In this document: one piece after another, positions 36,582 to 45,900 of the stretch
Position numbering within the stretch: the first letter of the stretch is position 1
Layout of the letters: the number at the start of each line of letters is the position of its first letter
Source: Curvibacter sp. AEP1-3
Lineage (GTDB): Bacteria > Pseudomonadota > Gammaproteobacteria > Burkholderiales > Burkholderiaceae_C
DNA length: 64,000 nt
Direction: 5' to 3'
NCBI RefSeq assembly: GCF_002163715.1
Contig: NZ_CP015698.1
Coordinates: 1,798,001-1,862,000 of the forward strand
Program-made: the position numbers and the translations under genes
The notes under the pieces: generated by a model
Seen by the model: only the letters and a program-made list of their open reading frames with translations
Database searches by the model: none
Told to the model about the DNA's origin: nothing

Positions 36582-37838
36582 TCAGGGTTGTGCAAAAACG
36601 AGTGCCGCGTTGCTGCCCCCGAATCCGAAGGAGTTACTCATCACGTATTCCAGGTCTGGTACTTTGATCCCTTGTCCTCGAAGGAGGTAGGCATCGCTGA
36701 AATGCGGGTCGATGTTGCGAAGAAAGGTGGTCGGTGGAATCCAGCGTTCTTGAAGCGCTCTTACGCTCACCACAGCCTCCAATGCCCCGGCCGCCCCGAC
36801 GGTATGGCCCAGTGCGGACTTCACCGAGGAAATCGGTGTGTCGGAAAAAGTGGCTCCCAAGACTTGGTGCAGCGCCATGATCTCGGTGGCGTCACCCTTG
36901 CGGGTTCCTGTTGCATGTGCATTGACGTAACCGATGGCGGCCGCTGGAATGTGAGCATGACGAAGGGCCTTTTGCATCGCAAAGGCTTGGCCAAGTGCCG
37001 CAGGTTCAGTCAAGTCCACCGCATCACAGCTGTGCCCATATCCCACAACACGGGCTAAAGCTCTGGCACCACGATTCCAAGCGTGCTCCTCGCGTTCCAG
37101 GACCAAGCTGGCAGCGCCTTCCGCCAAGCAGATGCCATTGCGATTTGTATCGAATGGGCGGCTGGCGTGGTCTGCACTATCGGGGGAGTTTCTCGCTAGA
37201 ACGCGCATGCGTGCCCACGCATGCAACATACCTGGCACAAGCGAGGCGTCACTGCCGCCAACGATGGCTACATCCAAGTCTCCTCGCTGCAACGCCAAAG
37301 TGGCCTCGCCAATCGCCATAGCGGAAGATGTACAAGCATTCGCAAAAGTGACGCATGCACCTCTCGCCTTGTATTCCATGGCAATAGCTGCTGCCGGAGC
37401 ATTTGGCATGATGGCCGGTACGGTCCATGGCGAAGGTCGGGAGTCTTGCGGGTCAGGGCAATACTCTAGATAGTTGCGCTCGATCCAGTGTGCACCGGCC
37501 AGCCCAACGCCCCAGTAAACCCCTAAACGCAAGCCTTGATTTTCCAGCTCGCCTCTGGCGACACCATGAAGGGATAGAGTACCTTGCTGGTTAGCTTGAG
37601 TAATGGCCTGTTTGGCCACATCCAAAGCCATCAATGTTCCCCTGTCGCGGGACACATCGCCTACATCTTCCGGTGTATCGAAGGCAGGATGCACATAGCC
37701 CAATGCAGTCGAATAACCAAAGATAGAACTAGGTACGAGTCCGCTGTAGCCCTCCCGCAAGCGGTACATCATGGAATCCACATCGATTCCCAGCGAACTG
37801 AGCGCTCCCAGTCCGGTCACAACGACTTTATCTGTCAT
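36582..37838 (-). CDS. Beta-ketoacyl-ACP synthase (KAS II / FabF-like) in T1SS operon
   Basis: 418 residues, standard FabF length. The catalytic triad is complete: Cys in FANACTSSAMAIG, His in VNAHATGTRKGD and His in KSALGHTVGAAG; the C-terminal SNSFGFGGSNAALVF loop is present. It condenses malonyl-ACP with acyl-ACP, so it could extend a dedicated acyl chain. The start overlaps the ACP stop as ATGA, coupling the two. Genes of this type normally sit in fatty acid or polyketide operons; association with an RTX exporter is unusual. Confidence 0.93.
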   Translation of the reverse strand: MTDKVVVTGLGALSSLGIDVDSMMYRLREGYSGLVPSSIFGYSTALGYVHPAFDTPEDVGDVSRDRGTLMALDVAKQAITQANQQGTLSLHGVARGELENQGLRLGVYWGVGLAGAHWIERNYLEYCPDPQDSRPSPWTVPAIMPNAPAAAIAMEYKARGACVTFANACTSSAMAIGEATLALQRGDLDVAIVGGSDASLVPGMLHAWARMRVLARNSPDSADHASRPFDTNRNGICLAEGAASLVLEREEHAWNRGARALARVVGYGHSCDAVDLTEPAALGQAFAMQKALRHAHIPAAAIGYVNAHATGTRKGDATEIMALHQVLGATFSDTPISSVKSALGHTVGAAGALEAVVSVRALQERWIPPTTFLRNIDPHFSDAYLLRGQGIKVPDLEYVMSNSFGFGGSNAALVFAQP

Positions 37839-38191
37839 GCTTTGGGAGCCTTCTTGGCCAACTGCGCCTGCCGCAATTGATCGTCCAATTGATCCATCGC
37901 GCTGGCAACATGTCCTGAGGGTTTAACCAGGCACAGGGGGATCAAGCGGGCCAGGTCACTAAGTCGTGAAGGGGGATCGCCCTGCAACAGACCATCTTCC
38001 AGGTATTCCAGTACAAAAGACCCGAACGTGTCGTCACAGTGCAGGAGGATCTCAACCCGGGTGAGTGAATCCGCTCCGAATTCTTCAAAGTTGGGATCCC
38101 CATCCAAAACTTCCATGCTGATCTTGTAACGGGTGTGGACAAAGCCCTTGAGCTCTTCGTGTATTGCTTCTATAGTCGGTAAGGGAGTCAT
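37835..38191 (-). CDS. Acyl carrier protein (dedicated, in T1SS operon)
   Basis: 118 residues from ATG 38191 (MTPLPTIEAIHEELKGFV), overlapping the preceding lipoprotein stop as ATGA. The phosphopantetheine attachment site is GADSLTRVEILL (Ser in the DSL motif), preceded by acidic FEEF. Helices I-III are recognisable over about residues 1-85. A basic, Gln/Lys-rich C-terminal tail (QLDDQLRQAQLAKKAPKA) extends beyond a normal 78-residue ACP. It should carry the acyl chain used by the adjacent ketosynthase and, by inference, the GNAT enzyme. Confidence 0.88.
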   Translation of the reverse strand: MTPLPTIEAIHEELKGFVHTRYKISMEVLDGDPNFEEFGADSLTRVEILLHCDDTFGSFVLEYLEDGLLQGDPPSRLSDLARLIPLCLVKPSGHVASAMDQLDDQLRQAQLAKKAPKA

Positions 38192-39972
38192 GGCAAAGCG
38201 GCCCCTAAAGAGGCACTGGCAAGTAAGGAATTCAATGCAGTGATATCCAGCAACCAATTGCTGAACCACACAGTGTTGGCAGGGGTAAAGCGTCCGGCCC
38301 AGAGCTTGTTATCCCATTCGGCAAACAAGGGATAGCGGCCATCTTTGAGGGACCAATCTGCGGACCGGTTTTGCACTTCCATGGGAATGGACAGCATGCG
38401 CAAAACGGATACACCCTGAACGTTTTCCTCCACAAAGCTGGCCGTCCCCAACTGCAAGCTGCCATTCGCGGAAGTCGTGGTGAATGCCATGGTTCCGGCA
38501 AGGTCGGCAGTTGCACCTGTGGCCTGCTTAGTGATGCTCCAACAAATGCCACCGAAACAGGTCCGCGGGCTGTTCTTGAAAGCACTCAGTGTGGTAAAAA
38601 ACGTCGCGACTTTGTCGAACACATATTCGTCACGCAATGCGCGTCGCTGGATCCGAAAACCCAGCGCGCCACTGCCAAAGCTTCCACTCATGGAAGCCAG
38701 ACCCGGGATGGCACTGAAGTTCAGACCGGATATGTCGCGTCGCTGAACGATGAGTTCACGTTGCGGGGCGCCACTGTCATTGGTAAAGCGTTCCTGCAAT
38801 TGGCTGGGTTGCGAATTCAACAGGGTGGACGCAATGGAAATGACCCCTGCATTACTTTGAGGGTCTGAGGCGTTTGCATTGAAGGGAACTCTGTAACCAT
38901 TGGCACCGTTGCTTTGGTAGGTACTGTCCACTTGCCAGCTTGCGTTGCGCCATACCACGCCCGTGGTTGTTAGGGATCCGTTCAGGCCACTGGCTTTGAA
39001 GCGGACATAACTTCGTGGTGAGGCGCCGAAGAGATTGACATCGTGAATGCCGATGCTCAAGGTGCTTTGCGCCTCTGACACTGTCAGAGCGACCGGCTTG
39101 ATCCGTTCTGCTTTTTCTTGATCAAGTACCAGAGGAGTAGCACGCATCTGGGCACTCACGCGAGTGAGTTGGTCGGCTTCTGTTTCCATCGCGCCACTGG
39201 GCCTTGTGTCTTTGAGTGCTTGCGTCAATAGCGTTGCAGTGCGCAGTCCCAAGCTTTCTGATTGCGTGCCATAGAGTTCACCAAGGTCTGTGCGTAGTCG
39301 CTTTTGCGTCTGGGCCAGCAAGGCGGTCAGGACGCGTCCACTTTGTTTGGCGAGGTCTCTTGCTGCATCGCTCAAATTGGCTGATGCATCGAAATAGTCC
39401 AACTCGGTATCCGAAAATCCACTATCCCGAAGCAGCGTCGCCATGGCGTCTGATGAGTTTCTGCCAAAAGTCGTGGTGGGATCCGCACTCGACAAACGCA
39501 ATGTAGACATGGCACTCAGCACGGGCTTGGCAGAACCCCAAGCCGCCAACACATAGCCGTCTTGGCCTTGTGCGCGCAAAGTAGTGCCTGTTGCTTCGTC
39601 CACAACATCAGGCCCCACCTCGGCAATGATTTGTTTGGAGCCCGTATCGGCCACAGACAGCGGGGACACATTCAAGGTGTAACGTCCACCTGCTCCTGTG
39701 ATCGCACTGGGTTCACCGCTGTCGCATACCCAATTCGCGTTCAGGTCCAAGCAAACTTTGGCGCCCACCAGATAGCCATCCAGCACGACTCCACTCAATT
39801 GCGAAGTCACCGAAGGATTGACTGTTTCACTGGTCGCACCATCTACCGATCCAGCGGAGGAACTCCCACCACCGCCACCGCCACAACTGCATAAACCTGC
39901 TGCCGCAATTGCGACGAGCAATGTTTTTGTCGGGTATGGGTGGAAGTGGCTTGAATTACGTAGCCACCTCAT
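38188..39972 (-). CDS. Lipoprotein with Asp/Cys-rich N-terminal module, T1SS operon
   Basis: 594 residues. The lipoprotein signal ends at LCSC (Cys30), followed by a Gly run. Residues about 58-100 hold the module VVLDGYLVGAKVCLDLNANW, CDSGEPSAITGAGGRYTL, also present in the lipase-like lipoprotein at 30037-31863; the NxNxxCDxGE pattern suggests Ca binding or a disulfide. The remainder is beta-rich with no catalytic motif recognised. Its start is 2 bp after the giant protein's stop, and its stop overlaps the ACP start. A surface partner, receptor or acylation target for the giant protein is possible; all inference. Confidence 0.8.
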   Translation of the reverse strand: MRWLRNSSHFHPYPTKTLLVAIAAAGLCSCGGGGGGSSSAGSVDGATSETVNPSVTSQLSGVVLDGYLVGAKVCLDLNANWVCDSGEPSAITGAGGRYTLNVSPLSVADTGSKQIIAEVGPDVVDEATGTTLRAQGQDGYVLAAWGSAKPVLSAMSTLRLSSADPTTTFGRNSSDAMATLLRDSGFSDTELDYFDASANLSDAARDLAKQSGRVLTALLAQTQKRLRTDLGELYGTQSESLGLRTATLLTQALKDTRPSGAMETEADQLTRVSAQMRATPLVLDQEKAERIKPVALTVSEAQSTLSIGIHDVNLFGASPRSYVRFKASGLNGSLTTTGVVWRNASWQVDSTYQSNGANGYRVPFNANASDPQSNAGVISIASTLLNSQPSQLQERFTNDSGAPQRELIVQRRDISGLNFSAIPGLASMSGSFGSGALGFRIQRRALRDEYVFDKVATFFTTLSAFKNSPRTCFGGICWSITKQATGATADLAGTMAFTTTSANGSLQLGTASFVEENVQGVSVLRMLSIPMEVQNRSADWSLKDGRYPLFAEWDNKLWAGRFTPANTVWFSNWLLDITALNSLLASASLGAALP

Positions 39973-39974
39973 AG

Positions 39975-42900
39975 TCAGGCTGCCTGTAGCTGTGCCTGCT
40001 GCGCCAGCAGTTGCTCACTCAGTGCGGAATCTGCGTACATAGCGTCGTTCCAGGCCACCGCCTCACCGCCCTGTACTTCCACTGTTCGATGGCCGGCACT
40101 AGCTACGTCAGCAATGAAGCGTTGCAACATGTTTCGCAATTCGGCATCGCTGGTACCTTGGTTATGGGCATCCTCCAACCGTTTGCGAATCACGCCCTCT
40201 ACATCCAGATTGAACGTCTTGGGCTTGTTCGAAGCTGAGGTGTCCGCGCCGTCCAGGTATCGGAATGCCACATCCGCAATCTCTCCGGTGCTGCCATCCG
40301 AGCGCTCAAAGGTGGACTTGCCCATGATGTAAACATCACCGACCTGGTCCATCATCTGGTCAGACTTCAGATTGATCGCCTGGATGTTCCAGGCGTCCAA
40401 CCCTTTGAACTCACCTGCATCCGTGACGCCGTCCTGGTTCTTGTCCTGCCAGACTCCGAACTTGCTCCACTGTGCGTCTTTGGCCGTCAGGCGACCATCC
40501 TTGTCGGTATCAAACCCGCTCAGGCCTTCCAAATCGGTCATGGAACCTGCCAAGTAAGACAAGAAGGACACCTCATCGAGGTCTTTGATGATTCCGTCCC
40601 CGTTCTTGTCAAAAACAATCATGCCGTCGTCTGCGGCTGTCCATGACAAAAGATCGCGTGCCCCGTCGCCGTTGATGTCAAAGAGCACCTTGGAATCGTC
40701 CAGATCGGTGTACTTGATACCGTCACCATTCAAGTCAATAGCGACAGGTTTTCCGCCACTGGAAGCCCGTGTGCCCTGGTGGTACGTCTCCACATACTGC
40801 CGGGCCCAGCCGCCCTGGTTGTCCCAGACATCCACGTTGAAGCCGGCTTGGCCGCTGTACTCGTCGCCATAATGATTCGTGTAGGACAAGTCCCATGTGG
40901 CGGGCAAGGTTCCAGACGAGGCTACCTTTCCAAACTCATCGTAGTTAGTCCACGTGGCCTGGCTCATACTCACATCGCCATGGGCGGGCGCAGAACCGAT
41001 GCCTGCGCCCAGGTTGGTCGATGGGCTGTCGATATCCGCACCATAGATCCTGGCATTGAAATTGCCGCCGATGTAGGCGCCTCCATTGGGCCACCCCGAG
41101 AGGCCTACCAGCCAGGGACGATCATTTTGCGCGACCACATTGAACTGCACTTGACCATCGGCAAAACCGCCTTGGTTGTCCCGGACCCGGTACGCAAAAC
41201 CTGCATCTCCGGAATAGTTTTGCTCCAGTCGTACCAACAAGTCGTTTCCGTCTTTTTGGGTTGCCGCAATATGGTTGTAAGCCCAAAACTCAGTGGAGGT
41301 AAGTGGATCACCGTCCACATCAGTGGACCCCATGCTGGCCACAAAGTTGCTGAGCCGGATCCAGCCACTGGCATTGGGGTCTTGGCTGGAGGACCAAACA
41401 CCATCCTCAGCTACCGTAAACCCTGTGCGTGCTCGTACCGTCGGGTTGTCATTCACAGCTGCCACATTGACGTCCACCACTTGGGTAGAGGTGGCTCCGC
41501 TGGGGTCTGACAAGGTGTAATTGAAGCGAGCCACACCATTGAAGTTGGCCGCCCCTTGGAACACCACCTGTTGGGCTGCCCAATCGATGGTGGCCGTACC
41601 GTTGCTGACCGGAGTGATCGAGGTCACTGAAAGCTTGTCACCATCGGCGTCATAGGCCCCTTGCGCCAGATCGCTCAGGTTAATGCGCAGTGGCGTGTCC
41701 TCCAGTGCCCGGCCATCAATCTTCTTGTATGCGGCTACCGGTGCATCATTGACATTGGTGAACGCGACGGTTGCGGTAGCACTGGCGTTGGCACCAGAAG
41801 TGTCGGCGACGGTGTAAACAAAACTCGCATTTCCTGCAAAGTCTTTGTTGGGTGTGAACACCACTTGACCGTTCTGGATACTTACCTGACCACCGTTAGC
41901 TCCCGTTACACTTTTAACAGTGAGTGCGTCGCCGTCTACGTCTGTGAAATTGCGGATTAATTCAGAGAACGAGATCGTCTTGACGTTGTCTTCCACACCA
42001 TTGGTGAGCGCAGTGGATAAGGCGTTGGCAACCGGTGCATCATTGATTGCAGCGAGATTGAGTGTGACTGTGTTGCTGCCAGTCGCCCCCGCACTGTCTG
42101 CGACCGTGTAATTGAACTGCACCACGCCGTTGTAGTCGGCTTTGGGTTTGAACACGACATTTCCAACTGTGTCCAGAGTTACCGTGCCCTTGTTCTCGTA
42201 GCCATTGGCCATCGAGACCGACAAGATGCGCAGCACATCCCCGTTGGTTTTGGTGTCCACGTCCACCAATGCGGCATTTGCAATCAATGCCTGGGTGGAA
42301 AAAGTCCGGGTTTCATCCTCAAGCAACTCGTACTTTTGGGCCAATGGCACCGGTGCATCATTCACAGCAGAGACATTGACTGAGCCCCAAGCCCCCACAC
42401 TGGCACCCGCATCATCCGTGACCCAGTATCGGAAAGTCGCAACGCCATTGAAGTCTTTACCCGGTGTGAAAACCACATTGCCGACCGAATTGAGAGCGAC
42501 CGTGCCGGTGCTGGCATCACTCACCCCGCTCAAACGAATACGTTGCCCATTGGTGCGGATATCCACGTCATCCACGCTAGCCAATAGTGTGGCGGCCAGC
42601 ACAGTAAGGGTTCCGTCCTCTTCCATCGCCTGCGCAGGCAACTGCTTGACGACCACCGGCGCATCATTGATGGCTGCCACAGTGAAGTCGAGGGTGTTTT
42701 GTTGGGTACTACCGTCAGTATTGCGCACGGTGTAGATGACTTGCGCGGAGCCGTTGTAGTTCGTATCCGGTGTGAATACCAACGTGCCGTTGGCATCCAT
42801 CGCCGTATTGCCATGCTGCGTGGAGACTACATTCACAATCGTCAAAGTTGACGCAATCCGAATAGAGGTGTCTTCACTGGCCTGATCCGGTCCGGGCAAC

Positions 42901-45900
42901 AAAGCAGAGGCTGCTGAATTCCCGGCGCTGACGTTGATGGTGACGGGGACTTGGACCGAAGCCCCTTGCGAGTCCACGATCTGCAAGGTCAACACCGTGT
43001 CGCCCAGCGAACCCGCCTTAAAAAGAACAGAGCCATCCTTTTGTTGCCAAGCGTTACCTGATCCAATGGATACCACCTTGGCTAACTTCAGGGTGTCGCC
43101 GTAGATCAGGTCGGCATCTTTGACGTAGCCCAGCAAAGTAGCCGCCTCAATGCGCAAAAGTGCATCGGGCCTAGCATAGATCTTGGCAGATTGGCCAGAG
43201 GTGATTGGCGCGTCATTCACTCCAATCACATTGACATGGGCTACTGCTGTGCTGACAGCGCCCGCTGCATCCGCAACGCTGTACTCAAAACTTGCTTGCC
43301 CCTGAAAATCCGCATCCGCCGTAAAGACTACGCGCCCATTGACCCATTGCACACTTCCGTGCTGAGCTTTGCCAACCTGGACCACTTCCAAGCGCTCGTT
43401 GGAATCGGTTGCCATGTCGGCATCGGTATCGTTGGCCAGCAATTGAGATATCGCCAAGCTTAAAGTACTGTCCTCCAGCGTCGTAAAGTTGTCGCTATTT
43501 GCCACTGGCGCGTCATTCACCGAGGCCACATTGAGCCAGACCATTCCGGTGCTTTGCCTTCCCGCAGAATCCTGCACGGTGTAACTGAAATAGCCTGTGC
43601 CATGGGCGTTGGCTGCGGGATCGAATAAGACGTCGCCTTGAGTATCTCTAGACAGGTGACCACCTGCAGCGTCTTGCACACTCATCAATGTCGCGCCGGT
43701 CAGGCCGGCTAACAGGTCCGCGGCTTTGATACGGAACTGGGTGTCTTCGCTGCCTTCAAACACTCTTGCAAACGTTGTTGCGCCTGTATCCGGGTTGGTA
43801 TGTACCTGATCGAAATACTGTCGTAATGCGCGCTTGACGGCTTCCGGGTCGGGCGCGGTACTGGTGGTAAGAAAGTCTGTCCCGAGCGCAGTGGTCACCA
43901 GTGGCGTGCCCACCTGATTGCCGCCACCACTCCAAGGGGACGCGCTGCCCAGCGAGACCCCATAGGCGACATATTCTGCATCCAGATTCCAAGTCGCTCC
44001 ATTGTCAAAGCGCAGGTACTGCACCCGGTTGCGCCCCTCGCCATCGCTCAAGAAAAAGTCCGTGACGGTCAGAGAGCCTTTGCCCGCCTGGATGCCAATC
44101 AACAAATCCTCACCGGAGCGCACAGTGGTGATGTCCGAGCCGTAGATACCTGCACCCAGCTGAATGGTGTCCACACCTGAATTGCCAGTTCCCTTGCGCA
44201 GGGTGTCGTGTCCATCGCCCAAGGCGTAGACGTAAGTATCGTTACCACTGCCGCCTATCAAGTTGTCATTGCCTCGGCCACCGGTCAGTGTGTCGTTACC
44301 TTCGCCGCCATCCAAAGTGTTGTCAAACGCGTTGCCTACCATGACGTTGTTCAGCGCGTTGCCTAAACCATCAGCTTTTGCGTTGGCTGTCAGTTGCAGG
44401 TTTTCCAAATTGGCACCTAGCACTGCATTAAGCAGACTGCTTTGCACCGTGTCTACTCCTTGGTCCGCAGCTTCGGTAATGACGTCGCCCGTGGAGTCCA
44501 CCACGTACACATCGTCCCCGACTCCGCCATCCATGGAGTCTGCACCCATGCCGCCATCCAGCAAATCATTGCCGGCGCCGCCAGACAAATTGTCTGAGCC
44601 TGCACCACCATACAAGCGGTCAGCGCTGGCGCCCCCGGACAGTGTGTCATCACCTTCGCGCCCGTCCACCACAATACTGCCCGGGCCGCTGGTGCTGAAG
44701 GTGTCTGCCCCGGATCCGCCAAACGCGGCCTCAACGGTGGACAGAGCCAAATCCATCTTGACGCCTGCAGCGCCCTCCACGACTACGATGTCGAAACCTT
44801 TGCCTCCTTGAACAAATGCAGGTAAGTCTTGTGCATCAATGACAAGGGTGTCATTGCCATCGCCGCCTACCAGAATGTCCTTGCCCGAACCACCTTGTAG
44901 CCAGTCATCCTGCGCGCTACCCATGAGCGTGTCATCACCTGCGCCACCGGAGAGCCAACTGGCTGTCTTGGCGATGATGGTGTCTCCGAGTCGGCTGCCT
45001 ATCGCTCCCTGGGTGTTGCTATCCAAGGTCAGGTTCATCGCTTTATCAGCTTGTGCCTGCACTAGGGTTTGCCCGTCGAGGGTGCCGACACGTGTAGTGC
45101 CGTCAGCATTGACGCCCAGCACCTTGTAGCCATCAGTCTCAACTTTGAAAGTGACATCGGCTACTGCGCGACTGACCGTCTGGCCGTTTTGCACAAAGTT
45201 TGCTGTGCTCATGGCAGATATCTCGGCATCGCCACCGCTATAGTTAACGATGCGGCGCTGCCCGGAGATGGACACCAGACCCGCTTGCGCCAAGGTTTGC
45301 AACTCGCCCGCATCGGTCACGCCGTTGCTGTTACCGTCTTTCCAAAGCAGCAGTTTTTCAAATCCAGCATCTGCTGCATTAACCACTCCATCGCCATTGG
45401 TGTCATGCAGCTTCATGAGCGCCTGCAAGTCTGTGTCTGCCTCGCTGGTTCGCGCAGCAAACGCAATTTCCGAGCCCAGGCTAATTTGGCCGTCACCGTT
45501 CAGGTCTTCAGCCAGCAGGGCATCGTCTTTGCCTACCCATCCGGTGTGGTGCAGATAGCCATCGCCCAGGCTGTCAAAGAACACGTTGGATGCGCTGCGG
45601 GCAATGAGCTCTACCCCATCACCATCCATGTCAATTACTACCGGGTCACTGTCTGAGCTGGATGAACTGTAATTGCGCCCTTCGTTGGAGTAGTTGCTGC
45701 CACCAGAGTCGCTGTCGCTAGACGGGGTGCTAGGGCGGTTACTGCTATTTGAAGAATTACCTGTATCCGTGCTACCTGCAGCTGGATTGCTGTCTGGTGT
45801 CGAATTGGTGGGGTGGTTGTACGCGCCACTGTCATAGCTGGTGTCTGTCCCGGGTATTGCCCCGCCAGTGACCACAGAGCCATCTCCGGACGTGATTGGA

